From NCBI GenBank assembly GCA_022457155.1, contig JAJGOT010000166.1:62001-126000 (forward strand): a stretch of 64,000 bases of DNA, in the 5' to 3' direction. Both the position numbers and the translations under genes were made by a program. The notes beneath the pieces are model-generated. The model did not search any database. It was given only the letters and a program-made list of their open reading frames with translations, and was not told where the DNA came from. Position 1 is the first letter of the stretch. Each line of letters opens with the position of its first letter. Source of the stretch: Cladopsammia gracilis. Its lineage: Eukaryota; Cnidaria; Anthozoa; Scleractinia; Dendrophylliidae. Shown piece by piece: positions 11,930 to 23,143 of this stretch.

Positions 11930-12025
11930 GCAGATACAATCTTGATACAACTCACGGGTGGTTGTATCTAATTTGCATTCCAGATACAACTCATGAGTGG
12001 TTGTATCCAATTTACATGTGAATGT
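11930..12025. repeat. Tandem GATACAACTC repeat, two units
   Basis: Two units of about 50 bp with GATACAACTCA(C/T)G(G/A)GTGGTTGTATC, each itself palindromic, in the intergenic region between the NAPE-PLD-like gene and the TFIIIC-like gene. The remaining DNA of 10126-12278 holds SINE pieces and poly-G runs but no coding sequence I can support. Confidence 0.6.
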
Positions 12026-12122
12026 AATTTGGTGATTTTTTTTCTTAGTCCCACGCTTGTAACATGAACAATATATCTTTCTTCATACCAGTATACTCGA
12101 CAAGGATCCACCTTGTATAAGG

Positions 12123-12165
12123 CGGGGGGGGGGGGGGGGGGGGCGGGGGCGGGGGGGGGGGGGGA
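12123..12165. repeat. Poly-G tract
   Basis: Over 35 guanines with two isolated cytosines, in the 3' flank of the convergent TFIIIC subunit gene. Length is likely unstable and assembly-dependent. Confidence 0.9.
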
Positions 12166-12278
12166 GCTGTGCAAGATAGCACCTACTTTTGATGAGTCTA
12201 ATGTACAAAATTCATTGGCCTAAAAATTTACTTTAACATTCTGTGTAAATGATGCTGGCATTACATGTACCAGTAAAA

Positions 12279-12505
12279 TGGCACAGGAATGTTTCAATCT
12301 TTTTCTCAGTTTTTACTGCTGATAGAATGGGGGCTATACCAACAAGACACCATCTTTTTAGCTGGGGGAGAGGTGGTATATACTAGCAAAATGGCAAAGA
12401 AATGTTTGAATATTTTTCTCAGTTTCTATTCCTGATAGAGTGGAGGGTATTCCAACAAGACACCATCTTTTTAGGTGGGGGAAGGGTGGTACAGAAAGAG
12501 ACTAT
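12279..12505. repeat. Tandem duplication, about 112-bp unit
   Basis: Two diverged adjacent copies share GAATGTTT.AAT.TTTTCTCAG, CTGATAGA.TGG and CCAACAAGACACCATCTTTT. A third partial copy sits at 11065-11115. Confidence 0.7.
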
Positions 12506-12685
12506 TAGTCTTGTAAAATGGCGAGTCCTGTCTGAGTATAATAATTTGACCATTATTTTCCTTAAGAGGTTTGGTACTGAGCTACATGTAAACATCTTTT
12601 TGACCTCCATGTCCAATGCAATAAATTATTTGTGTGCAGTCAGATCCAATCATTACACAAATCTAGAGTCCATGGGAAAAATGGA

Positions 12686-15091
12686 TCACAAGAAGGCACA
12701 AAAGAATCCCAAACAAAAAGGGCATTTGGTTTTGGAGAGTAACAAATTGTGCATCCAGGAAGATGACCCAGGGTGTGGCATTGAGACACAGCGACTGCAG
12801 TCCTGACAACGTTTGTGCGAAAAATCAGCACAAACAGTGAATGATACACAACAACGCTGCAATTTGTGTCCATTTAAACAAGTTCCATAACCCAAGCTGT
12901 CAACAGGAATGGCACTCTCGCATAGCGGACATTTCTCTCTTGCTGGGAAACTGACCACAGTTTTACCTCCGGATCCTCCCTCTACAACAGCTGCATCAAC
13001 TTGAGTAGGGTCTTGATTTGTGTCCATTGGTTCGGCCACTGGTTCTTCATTGTTCTCGGCTTCAGAATTGGCACCTTGAGTAGTCATTTGGGGCGCATTA
13101 GAAGAACTCTTTGATGAGAAGACATTCTTGACACTTCCGTAGCATTGCGCTTGAAGTGAAGAAACCATTACGAGGCCTTCACTGTCATTGCAGGCCTGGT
13201 AAACTGTAGTTACCAAATCAAGCATAGCAGAATCACTGAACTTTGTTACCAACCAGTCGCAGACCAACAACGCTGATAGAGAGTCTGACTGATTGACAGT
13301 TCCTGATTGTCTTACTTCCAACCAGTTTCTCAAAAGTGCAGTAGCCAATTGTCTATACACATACTTTGATGTACTTTCAAGCAGGGAAGACCAGTCTGCC
13401 TGCTGTGTTGTGCTAGAGTTGCTTTCATCTTGTGAAGAGTTGCTTTCATCTTGTGAAGACATCAAGACCATCAGAGAAAGCACATGCTGTCTAATTATCA
13501 ACTGAGCACAAGAAAGTGTGTCTAAATCATCGGTGGAGGCCAGTTGATGGATTTCTTCTGTCAGGTTTTTACCATGATTGGTAAAAAATTGGACAGCTTT
13601 ACAAACATCCCACTTGTTTCCAATCTGAACATGTTTACTGTTCAGAAGCTCAGTGATTGCTGATGATGCACAGGCAATGTTTACAAACAGAATCTGAGTT
13701 TGATGCTGTTCTAGAAACTGCAATGTGTAATTGGAGGGGGACAGGTATAATGCTATAAAAGCAGCATTACAAGACACCCCTATGCCATTGCACAGGGTAC
13801 TCTTCTTGGCATTATAACCAATAGTTTTTACTGGTGTCTCATCACCTGCTAACATTTGTACCGAGCCATCAAGGCTGCAGGTAAAGATAGCCCCACTGCG
13901 TGTACAGGCAAGCCCTGTAATGGGCAGCCTGTGGACTTCTGTTATTATTCTCTGTGTTGGCTTTTGACTCAACATGCCATCTTTCACAGACATTGAAAAT
14001 AATATGACTGAATATCCTTTACAGATGACAAGGCGATAACCACTGTTAATGGCGTGGGATGAAGGCATCCATTCTAACCACTGTACCTGCATGTCATCTT
14101 TGTCGCCCCATAGCACATACTGGGCTATCCCAGTAATAGAAGGCAACACTCTGATGCTGAAAACCTTCAGGAATCCATCAGTACTACCCACGGCCAACAA
14201 CCCTTGGCTGTTTGCAATGTTCTGCCAGGACAGGGAACAAGGCCATAATTGGTGAGTGTTTAGAAATCCTCCAAGTTCAACACCTGGTGAATTCATTGTT
14301 ATGGGTAATGCCACTTTCCAAAAAATTACATGGCCACTTTGATTGCCTGTTACCAATACTGCAAACTGATTATTGTCAACTGGGTTCCCTGCTTCAGTTG
14401 AAGATGTTTCTCTTTCAGTATAGAAAATTTCAGAAAACCAATGCAAAGAAGTGAGTGAGAGGATTTGTCTTTGCTGTGTAAACTCGGCATAGTGACTGTT
14501 ATTTGGAAAACCGTTATTTGAAATTTGGCTTTGCTGATGTTGTTCTTGCACGTCAGATTTCATAACATCCTGATCAATCTTGAAGTTGTTGGATGAAACG
14601 TACGCACTGAGAACCTGTGTCAGATTAAAAGCTTCTCTCCAAATGATACCCAACGTGGGAGACAAATAGATACACAGCTGATGATCGGAGAAGAGTGTTG
14701 CTATAACACAGCGCCCATTCTTGTCACAGTTAAGGGGAGACCATGCGACTTTTTCAAAGCTATTTGATTCAAGATCGAGCAGTGAAGTGTTAACTTGCGG
14801 ATCAAAACACCATTCGAACTCTGAACATTTTGTTTCCGCAGTGATCATTTTTCGATCAACAGCAACATCCATTGTCCACCGTTTGGCGCTCGTCGGATTC
14901 GGAATGAATGTCTTCTCAAGATTTAATCCAGAGCGTACAGATGAAATCGGTGTCAGGACATAAACACCTTGACCAGTAATCACAGATATTCTATCATCTA
15001 AAGACCATGACAAAGCGCCTGGATATGCGGGCGAATAGCTTAGTTTTACCGTTTCTGTTGGTTTACCCTGAAACCGCTCTGCGGCCGCCAT
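12686..15091 (-). CDS. GTF3C4: TFIIIC 90 kDa subunit (general transcription factor 3C polypeptide 4)
   Basis: Uninterrupted 801-residue ORF, close to the 822 residues of the human protein. TFIIIC recruits TFIIIB and RNA polymerase III to tRNA and other internal-promoter genes in the nucleus; the 90 kDa subunit has reported histone acetyltransferase activity. Residues 1 to about 500 read as WD-like beta-propeller repeats (SWSLDDRISVITG, LLAVGSTDGFLKVFS, GAIFTCSLDGSVQML). The last 84 residues carry the TFIIIC zinc-finger pattern CPLCES...GYGTCLNGHKLQRC...CQDCSRC...KCPFC. The start ATG at 15091 lies in CAACATGGCGGCCGC, a YY1-like initiation context. An acidic Ser/Glu-rich linker (about 640-715) precedes the finger. 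An 18-bp in-frame duplication repeats SQDESN (plus 13417-13456). Neighbours are the two NAPE-PLD paralogues; no functional link is implied. Confidence 0.9.
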   Translation of the reverse strand: MAAAERFQGKPTETVKLSYSPAYPGALSWSLDDRISVITGQGVYVLTPISSVRSGLNLEKTFIPNPTSAKRWTMDVAVDRKMITAETKCSEFEWCFDPQVNTSLLDLESNSFEKVAWSPLNCDKNGRCVIATLFSDHQLCIYLSPTLGIIWREAFNLTQVLSAYVSSNNFKIDQDVMKSDVQEQHQQSQISNNGFPNNSHYAEFTQQRQILSLTSLHWFSEIFYTERETSSTEAGNPVDNNQFAVLVTGNQSGHVIFWKVALPITMNSPGVELGGFLNTHQLWPCSLSWQNIANSQGLLAVGSTDGFLKVFSIRVLPSITGIAQYVLWGDKDDMQVQWLEWMPSSHAINSGYRLVICKGYSVILFSMSVKDGMLSQKPTQRIITEVHRLPITGLACTRSGAIFTCSLDGSVQMLAGDETPVKTIGYNAKKSTLCNGIGVSCNAAFIALYLSPSNYTLQFLEQHQTQILFVNIACASSAITELLNSKHVQIGNKWDVCKAVQFFTNHGKNLTEEIHQLASTDDLDTLSCAQLIIRQHVLSLMVLMSSQDESNSSQDESNSSTTQQADWSSLLESTSKYVYRQLATALLRNWLEVRQSGTVNQSDSLSALLVCDWLVTKFSDSAMLDLVTTVYQACNDSEGLVMVSSLQAQCYGSVKNVFSSKSSSNAPQMTTQGANSEAENNEEPVAEPMDTNQDPTQVDAAVVEGGSGGKTVVSFPAREKCPLCESAIPVDSLGYGTCLNGHKLQRCCVSFTVCADFSHKRCQDCSRCVSMPHPGSSSWMHNLLLSKTKCPFCLGFFCAFL

Positions 15092-15550
15092 GTTGCTTTT
15101 TTGCGTGATCCCAGAGGATTCCGGGAAATCACTTGTTATTTCACAGGATTCCTGTAGTTGTAAGCCTGGAGTTCCTGTGGTTATTTCGGGACATTAGTAG
15201 TTGGCTTACATCAAGTGCTTTAGGGGAAAGTTCCGTATCGAAGAAAACGAAAGTCGCGTGTTTACTTCAAAGTTTGGATAAGCTGTGATACTTAATGTAA
15301 AAGCTTATTGTATTGAAAAGGGAGCAGGACTAAAATGCAAAGGGAACAGATTTTTTGTCGATATTCATCGCGTTAACCTGATAACCGAAAACAGGTGAGA
15401 TTTATACCAGCTAATATAAGCTTAATATTACCGGTAAGCCCTTAATTCAACTGGAATTGCATCATGGAGGACAAGTTTACATGATATGGCGGGAATTTGA
15501 TTTGCGAAACTTTATTCTCTGAGAAATTTAAGACGTTGTTTCAAAGTTAG
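15092..15550. promoter_or_regulatory. Upstream region of the TFIIIC subunit gene
   Basis: Contains the presumed TATA-less promoter directly upstream of 15091. No divergent partner gene can be seen and no further motif is claimed. Confidence 0.35.
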
Positions 15551-15938
15551 TATACCTGCCAACATTTTCCGAGTGATAGGCGTGAGAATTTTTTAGTGGG
15601 AGTGCCAGGATTTCCGAAGGCGACACGACCAAATCCAAAGAGAACCCGATGTATTCCGAAGATGTCCGAAGATGTTCCGAAGAATTCGGAAGTTTCCATG
15701 GACCTCAGACCTCTGTAATTGTAATGTTTAGAACGATAATAACCTACGAAAAATTGCCACATTTTCATAAACGTAACTATATTTTTAATTGGATCATGCG
15801 ATCAGCTAAGGCTGATAGCTCAAATCTGTAAGTCAGGCGTGAGAAATTGCTCCACAGGCGTGCGTAGGCGTGAGATCAGAGTTTTGGACTCGAAGGCGTG
15901 AGACTCGCGCCTAAGGGGTTCGAGACTTGGCAGGTCTA
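15551..15938. mobile_element. MITE with TACCTGCCAA ends
   Basis: Left end TATACCTGCCAA and right end TTGGCAGGTCTA form inverted termini, with GGCGTGAG words repeated inside. No coding capacity. The DNA from 15939 to 16384 shows nothing beyond C runs near 16203. Confidence 0.6.
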
Positions 15939-16384
15939 CATTAGTTATGCATACTGTTTTTCAAACTGAAACGAAAGCCAAACAATAAAAATCCTGAAGA
16001 AAAACAATACCGCATACATGTATAATTAATGTCTGGGGTTATACGGAAATCTTACCAAAGTTGCCCTGAAAGATATATACAGACAATAGTATGATGAAGG
16101 AGCATAAAAAAATGTCTACATTGTCACAGCATTCTTTAGGTGATTTACTCACTCCTGGGTCTAAAGTTTACTTATCTACCGATCAAATCAGACCATAACA
16201 CTCCACCCCCCCCCCCCCCGGGTAACCCCAACCCCCCCCGACATTTGAACTTTTGAAATTTGGATTGTTGAAATAACCTTCCCCATGCAGTGCAAAAAAT
16301 GTTGTCTTCCTTTTGTTCAAAATTAGACTATGAGCAGCTCCTCTTTCCCAGCTTACTCCAAGCTTTGACCTTTAAAAACTTCTA

Positions 16385-16535
16385 AAGGCCAATTTACATG
16401 CTACAACTTTGTCACATGCGACACACTCAAACCATGCTTACAACATGAATTGCTTCGTGCAGATCAACTCAAGTCATATCGTAAGCGTGTCGTATGCAAT
16501 AAAGTTGTACCATGTAAATCGGCCTTAACGTGTCC
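16385..16535. mobile_element. Short MITE, same family as 10711-10846
   Basis: Ends AGGCCAATTTACATG and CATGTAAATCGGCCT, inner pair ACAACTTTGT / ATAAAGTTGT, interior CATGCTTACAACATGAATTG as in the 10.7-kb copy. Flanked by TAA on both sides, a 3-bp target duplication of the PIF/Harbinger type. Confidence 0.8.
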
Positions 16536-16997
16536 ACTTGGTAACATCTCCTAAGGTGTCAAATTCCCCACCTCTACACAGACAAATGTTTGGCTGGGGT
16601 GGCACTTGTAACTGAAAAGGGAGAGTTTATTCATGATTGAACTAGAATTTTTAAAAATCTGATTTTGTGGCCTGGCACAGGGTTGGGGATTTTTCAAGCT
16701 CTGGAGATCACACCCCCACCCGAACTTCTGAGGAGTTCCCCCTGCCTTAAGATAGGTGGGAGTAGATGACAAAAATTCAAAAGCAGGTGGCTGGCACAGT
16801 TCAAATCTTGCTCAAATGTTTCCATAATTTTCAAAGAAGGTAGGCGGTGAACTTAGATGATTAATTTTAACAGGGTTTGAATTTTACTTTTGTGTCCTAC
16901 CGTGTAAGTTGTCCTTGAGGCAACCAATTTGTTGGTTTGCTTACCCCTCCTTGTCCCTAACAATGTATCATTCACTAAGCCAAGAAACAGTACTGTA

Positions 16998-17384
16998 TGT
17001 ACAGTATAACCTCTTTAATACCAACACCAAAGGGACAGACCAAATAGAGGTGTCTCAGGGGCTGATCCAGGATTTTTTATTTTTTATTTATTTATTTATT
17101 TTTTTTTTTGGGGGGGGGGGGGGGGTGGTGGGGGGAGGCTACAGGTATATGCTGAGGGCTATAAAATTTTTCATTGTTGCAATTAAAAAGAAAACTGTTG
17201 AAACCGACAGTCTAAAAAGGGGGTGGCTAGCCACCCAATCCACCCCTGGGTGTCTGTTCTATAGAGGTTAAGGGATTGTACATGATGATTGTATGAATTT
17301 TTGTTTCTTCTGGACCAAGAGAACTGTCCCTAATAGAGAGGTGTCCGTATTACGGACGTGTTCGGTAGGAGAGGTTCCACTGTA
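16998..17384. mobile_element. pogo/Tigger-like non-autonomous element
   Basis: Left end TACAGTATAACCTCTTTAAT and right end AGGAGAGGTTCCACTGTA are inverted, with TA at both borders. The interior carries GACAGACCAAATAGAGGTGT and GTCCGTATTACGGACGTGTT. It holds a poly-T/poly-G stretch (17080-17130) but no transposase. Related in style to 35333-35893. Confidence 0.6.
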
Positions 17385-17930
17385 CATGTACATGTATAGC
17401 CAGGCAATAATGAAAACTTGACTTTCTTTGTTTTACATTGTACAATAATATTGTACAGTTTGTTACATGTTATAAGATGATTGCTGTAGTAATTTAATTT
17501 CCCAGTGTAAGAATGTCACCCAGTTACCTAGACAGTTTCATTTCAACACAATGCATAATTTATTTATGTTACAGTGTACACTAAGATGTTTTAGTACATG
17601 TAGTTTCAATTTTTTTTTAGTCATCAATTCTTTGGCTTCAAACTAAGTATGGAAAATTAACCTTACATTGTTTCGTATTCAGAGATGGCTCTTAGAGCCG
17701 TTTGATTATATAATTTAATATTTAAATTTTATTCCGTCATTAAGACAAACCATGTCATTATGCTATGGCAGATGGAGTTGCCCAAGGGACAACAGTTGTG
17801 AGACAACCACAGAACCATAAATTTTGCACCCTGACAATGGAACCTGTGAATACACCTGGTTATCATCACCTCTTTAATATTTTTAAAAATTCTGTTCTTA
17901 CCAAAATGTGTACTCTGTATCAGACAGGCA

Positions 17931-20900
17931 ATGATGGCAGCTCGACAAAACAAAGACACTGTGGATGCTTTAGGCAATGACGAATATCCCAAAGCAAAGT
18001 GGGAAAATGGAACTTTTTCTCTCCCTTGGAGTGGAAGACTTCCAGCAGCACTGAGTGCCATGAAATGGTTCATGACTTCACCAAATAACTCCAATATACC
18101 AGGGAATACACTTTCAAAACTCTATCGCCATGACAGTCAGGTGAATTTTTTTCACTACTATACATTGTAGAATTCCGCAAGTAATACCAAGGCTGTGCTC
18201 TAAGAGTTATCGTAGGGAGCTGAAAGGGAGTCCTACTATTTAACAATTAGATTATATGAGCTTGAGATTCAGTCTGTAATCATACGAGTGATATTAACAA
18301 AATCGGACGACTGCGAAGCGGGAGTCCGATTTGTTTAATCGCGAGAATGATTACAGACAGAATTGGACGACACGAAGTGCTGTTGCAAATTAATCATAAC
18401 TATAACAAAATTTGAGAATAAAACATCAAATGGTATTGGTCATTAACAACATAACAGTTGAGTGTGGTTTTGATCAAAATGCATGCACGGAAAAAGGATA
18501 GCGCGCGCAAATGATGTGTACTGTCCAATTAAGTCGTCCAATTACAAGCATGACGCGTAAACTGTCCTATTAATGTTCTAATTGGGCCTGCTGATAAACT
18601 GCCTTTGTTTCTTTGCATTAGGAATTAAACAATACCCTACCTGTTCTCACACCAGATAGAGCGGCATTAGATTCTCCACCAGAAAATGACATTCAAGTCA
18701 CTTGGATTGGTCATGCGACTGTTCTAGTTCAAATGGATGGTCTAAACATATTAACAGACCCTGTTTTCAACGACTACTGTGGAATAGCTCGCATGATCGG
18801 AGTGAAGCGCTACCGTCCCATCCCTTGCACTGTAAACGAACTTCCTGACATTGATGCAGTTTGTATCAGCCACAACCACTACGATCATCTTGACTACACG
18901 ACAGTCTGCGAGCTGAACAATAGATTTGGAAATAAAATCCACTGGTTTGTGCCCATGGGACTGCGTCAGTGGATGAGGGACAGCGGCTGTAAAAATGTAG
19001 TGGAACTGCAATGGTGGGATGAGCGCACTCACCCTAAATTTACAGAAGAAAGCAAAGCAGTAAAGTTTGCTTTCACTCCAGCACAACACTGGTGTCGCAG
19101 AGGTATAAATGACACGAACAAAGTGCTGTGGGGGAGTTGGTCGGTTATTGGCCCACGTAACAGGTTCTTCTTTGCCGGAGACACTGGTTATCATGTTGTT
19201 TTCAAACAGATTGGCAAGAGATACGGACCATTTGATTTGGCAGCAATACCTATTGGGGCATATGAACCAAGGTATAGACGTCTTTCATAATGGCGGCCGA
19301 TTTATTTATTCTTTTATATGTATGTTAATTAGCCTCACTGGCCTCGGTAACATGTGCAAAATTCAAAAGAATTTTTACTCTAAAATGAGGCCAGTGAGGC
19401 TAATTAACATACAAAGAAACAAATAAATAAATCGGCTGCCATTATGAAAGAGGTCTATATAATTATATATTTACTTTCTGCAGTATTTTAGTACTTTTAC
19501 TTAGTAAAATTCCTGTAACCAAGGCTTTTTGCCAGAAATTTAAAAATAAGACTAAAAATAAAGTTTGGCACCAACTTCATGACATCATTTTTCTAGCAAA
19601 AATCCTAAAATTGAAAAAAATTAAGAAAAAGGATTTTAGGGAATGAAAAGTTCTGGTATTTTCTTGTTGTCATCAAATGATGTATAAACAAAAGATTCAA
19701 AAGAGAATACTGTAAACACCGGGGTATAAGCCACACTCACAGATAAGCTGCACCCCGAGTTTTTAGCTCAAGTTTTGAAAAAAAAAAGTTTTTTAAACTA
19801 AAAATTTAAGCCAAAGAATTGGCCCTACAAAACATGAGCTACAGCTGTAGACTTTCCTTCTATCCATCATCCTTCTATCAATCATCCTGTATAAAAAAAA
19901 ACACACACACTTTTGATCACAGCTACCTACATTTGCCCACCGTTCATTCAAGCCACAATAAGCTTGCAGGTAACCATGCTAATATTATCTTGAGCAGATG
20001 TTTTTATTTAGCCTGGTTATTAGCCGAGTAAAAAAGTATGGCTTATTTGCTTGTTTTTCAGTAAACAAATTACCAAAACCACAACACAATAGCTAATTAT
20101 TATTACAGTACCTCCCAAAAGTAAGTTTGCTGTCGCGTAGCGTTTCGCGCGCCACGCGAATCGGGTAGCGCGCGACGCGAATCGCGTAGCGCAAGAGTCA
20201 CTGGTGCAAATTACGAAAGGTTTATCTTGCGAGAAACCTATTAATTTCGCGCAGCGGTCTGTCACAGGTCAGAACATAACTGCAACTCCATGGTTGGCAG
20301 CAAAATCGAAGGCGAATCGGTTGCGAATGTGTTTGAAGTTTTCGTTTACGCAAGCAATCTTGCCATAAACAAGCGACATTTAAAATTTGATTGCAAATGT
20401 GTCTGAAGTTTCTGTTTACGCAAGCGATACGCTATTCTGAATCTCTTTGAATTTCGCCATAATAGTTTCTACTACTACTAGTAGTTTAGTAGTTTCTACT
20501 ACACCAAGAAATCGCCTAAGTTCTATATTGTTGTAAAATTTCGGAATGTTTATTTAGTGATTCCTTTTTGTCTGGTGCACAGAGGACTGATGCAGTTCCA
20601 ACATGTAAATCCTGAAGAAGCAGTTGATATCCATGAAGATGTCAAATCAAACTTCTCTCTTGGAATTCACTGGGGAACTTTCAATCTATCCTACGAGGTC
20701 AGTGTATTTCACTTTATTACCTATAGCCATACAGCAATTGACAAAGCTTACATAAAAGATAATTCACAAAGTTTTAAGCACTTTTCCGAAGATTTTTGAA
20801 AATATTCCAAAATGCTTTTCGAAAGGTTTTATGAACGTTTTCCAAGGCTGTCAATAAGGGCCATTAAGGACTGGAGATTTCCCCCTGCTATATTACTGTA

Positions 20901-21353
20901 TTTCCTAGAATAATTATTAGCCATCCTTCAATTAATTGCCCCCCTCAAATAATTGCCACCCTTTTATTCGAAATATTTGAAATAATAGCCTCCCTTGATT
21001 AATTGCAACCCCCCCCCCCCCATCATCCCCTCCCTTCCCCTTTCTTTCACATCCTCCCAGTCAAGTAATACTGTATAATACTTAAATATCTTCCAGGATA
21101 ACTTTAAATTAATCAAGATTTACTAAAAACACATATTAATTATAATTTATATTTTTAATTTTTTCTCTCTTTTTAAATTAATCAGCATTATCTTGATCCA
21201 CCAAAGAAGCTCAGTGAGAAACTTGACAGTCTGAGAATTCCTCAGGAAGAATTCCATACCATTAACCATGGAGAGACAAAAGTTATTACCAAGAATGACA
21301 CAAAGTCGGCCCAAGCACGTCGTGAGCCAGCTGTATTTGAATCATCTACTTAG
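17931..21353 (+). CDS. NAPEPLD-like: NAPE-hydrolysing phospholipase D-like protein, copy 2
   Basis: Paralogue of the gene at 6925-10125, same exon number and phases: 17931-18140, 18622-19271, 20583-20697, 21186-21353, giving 380 residues. The zinc motif is HNHYDH at 154-159 (HDHYDH in copy 1), with H226 (PAQHWCRR), D257 (FAGDTGY) and H316 (LGIHWGT). Intron 1 has a normal GT donor (CAG|GTGAAT), unlike copy 1. The C terminus is about 20 residues longer than copy 1 after HGETKVI, with a polar, Ser- and Arg-containing tail. The N-terminal 70 residues are unrelated in detail to copy 1 except [13 protein letters not shown] and end-of-exon positions. The exon-2 donor (AG|GTATAG) is partly formed by an adjacent inverted-repeat element. 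Start chosen at MMAARQ; either Met is possible. Confidence 0.92.
18188..18600. repeat. Intron-1 repeat-like sequence
   Basis: Contains the pairs AATCGGACGACTGCGAAGCG / GTCCGATTTGT and AATTGGACGAC / GTCGTCCAATTA. The words recur like those of common invertebrate non-autonomous repeats. Family not identified. Confidence 0.35.
19273..19459. mobile_element. Inverted-repeat element abutting an exon-2 splice donor
   Basis: Left arm TATAGACGTCTTTCATAATG and right arm CATTATGAAAGAGGTCTATA. The arms extend about 75 bp each through AATCGG..GCC and TTAGCCTCACTGGCCTC. TATA at the outer edges may be the target site. The first bases overlap the exon-2 donor of the NAPE-PLD copy 2 gene. Confidence 0.85.
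20105..20475. repeat. Intron-2 short repeats
   Basis: CGCGTAGCG/CGACGCGAATCG words at 20135-20190, then two diverged units with GCGAATGTGTTTGAAGTTTT and CGTTTACGCAAGC at 20310-20435. No gene. Confidence 0.5.
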
Positions 21354-21446
21354 CTGCGTGGAACTAAGCCTGTGAATACAGCTGCCCGTCATTGCTCCTG
21401 GCCACTAGGATCATTCATGCAAATGCTGCTCCAGTAGCCAGGATCG

Positions 21447-21795
21447 ATGAGAGTGGGGTGGGGGGGAGGGGGGGACAGGGGGTGGGAGACTGGGAAAATA
21501 GGGGGTAGGAGGAGTACAGGAGGCGGAAGGGAAAGGGCAGGAAGCGGGAATTCTAACAGGACGAGAAGCAGGAGAGAAAATACTAAACTGGGGGGAGAAG
21601 CAACACATCAAAAGGTACGAGTCGGGAGAAAAAGGTATGGGAAGTGGGAGGACAGGTTACAGGAAGAGGGAGGTTCTGACCCTCCTGCCCCCCCCCCCCA
21701 ACACCCCCCCAACACCCTCCCAACACCCCCCAACACCCCCAACACACACACACCCCCCATCCCACACACACTCCACCCCCCCCCCCCCCCCAACA
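21447..21795. repeat. G-rich dispersed repeat, copy 2, with C-rich (CAACACCCC)n end
   Basis: Just 3' of NAPE-PLD copy 2. The G-rich half matches 24386-24600 in word order (gggtaggaggagtacaggagg, gaaagggc, gagtcgggagaaaaaggta, gggaagtgggagg). The second half is C-rich with repeated AACACCCCC. Open frames here are low-complexity artefacts. Confidence 0.75.
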
Positions 21796-22639
21796 TGAGA
21801 GGCAGCTGTATCTATTTGCAGGCTATGTGAAAAGGTCTGAGTAAAGTATTTTATAGGATCCAAGTTATGGTTACCATGGGTGCCTGAGGGTTTTCTTACC
21901 CTCTCATCTCTCTTATCTCTTATATTACACACTTACAATCATAACAATAATGTTTCTTATATTTTCACCTTCGGTCAGCCCTGACTTCTCACAACAGTGT
22001 GCCGTGAGAGGACCTCTGGTACCCAGGGTATTACAGTTACAGTGTTGAAAACCATAAAGCCTAGTTTCACCACTCATCAATGCAAAAAAACTTTCAAAAT
22101 CTTCAAAGTTGGTCACCGATTCAAATGATAGCTGTTGAACAGTACTTTGCTGTGGGGATAAATTTAGTTTTCAATTTTTCCAAACTGAAAATTCTAGAAA
22201 ATTTGTCAAATTATTAGGGTTACAGTATGTGTTATAAAAGTTTGATTATACAACAACCTGTGATACTTAGGTTGCATAGCAATTGTCAATAAGCTTAGAA
22301 TACAATGTATTTACACATGGGTGTTCGGGCATTATGAAATATGTTGTATAGGCTTTGTTTTATAGACATATTAGAAAATGGCCGTTTGGTGCTGTTTAAT
22401 CATATATTAAATTATTTGGTAAAATTGTAAAGTTTTAATTAGATGTCAAAACTCATGTTTCACAGATAGAAGATACAGTATGTGATTTATTATTTATATT
22501 ATAACATGTAAACTGATAAATGAATGACTTGAGATAATATCAGTTTTAAGTACATGTAGAATGACAGCAGAGCTGTAATTTTTTTTTAGATTGAAAATAA
22601 TTAGGAGTCTGTCAATATTTAGGAATCTGTCAATATTAA
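21796..22639. other. Intergenic DNA without recognised features
   Basis: AT-rich, no coding sequence or clear repeat. It may contain the 3' untranslated end of the NAPE-PLD copy 2 transcript. Confidence 0.4.
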
Positions 22640-22750
22640 GGTGTATGTCAATATTTAGATGTCTGTCAATAAATTTCGGAAGGTCATAGGTTCAAATCCT
22701 GTCGAGGACTCAGATTGTTTTCTTTGTCCCACGCTCGTGACATGATGAAT
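22640..22750 (+). repeat. SINE relic
   Basis: GGTCATAGGTTCAAATCCTG is a recognisable B box, followed by the tail TTTGTCCCACGCTCGTGACA shared with the 10.8- and 12.0-kb copies. Preceded by diverged tandem repeats of TGTCAATATTTAG(G/A). Confidence 0.55.
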
Positions 22751-22772
22751 ATCACATCTTTTTCAATATTAT

Positions 22773-23056
22773 AGAGCAGTTTTCAATTAAGTGTCAAAAG
22801 TAATTACACAGTTGCTTTGGTTTTTCATTGCTACGCTTTGTGATTGGCTAAAAAATCTTGCGCCACTTCCTCTACCAATCAGAAGTAAAACCAAAACCAA
22901 CCGTGACTTGCTCGCAAGCGTTTTCCCGCGCTTGGCGCCGCCGACGTGTAATTGCTTCGAGCTCTGATTGGTTCATTGGATTGTTTACGACTGCTGTGAT
23001 TGGTCAGAGTAATTACTTTGGTTTTGGTTTTACCACACTCAATTGAAAACTACTCT
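22773..23056. mobile_element. MITE with AGAG.GTTTTCAATT ends, copy 1
   Basis: Ends AGAGCAGTTTTCAATTAAGT and CTCAATTGAAAACTACTCT. Interior TGCTACGCTTTGTGATTGGC and AATCAGAAGTAAAACCAAAA. Other copies are at 49850-50304 (with a nested element), 51073-51400 and 52490-52815 (partial). Confidence 0.85.
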
Positions 23057-23143
23057 AATACTAGTTAGTTACATGTACAAGTTAGTATAGTTAGAAATAG
23101 ATTGTATATTCATACCTTAGTGTACCATAAAATTATGATATAT

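Noticed and set aside
18751..19194. 147-residue minus-strand ORF
   Set aside because: It is the antisense of NAPE-PLD copy 2 exon 2, whose plus-strand frame is clearly the real one.
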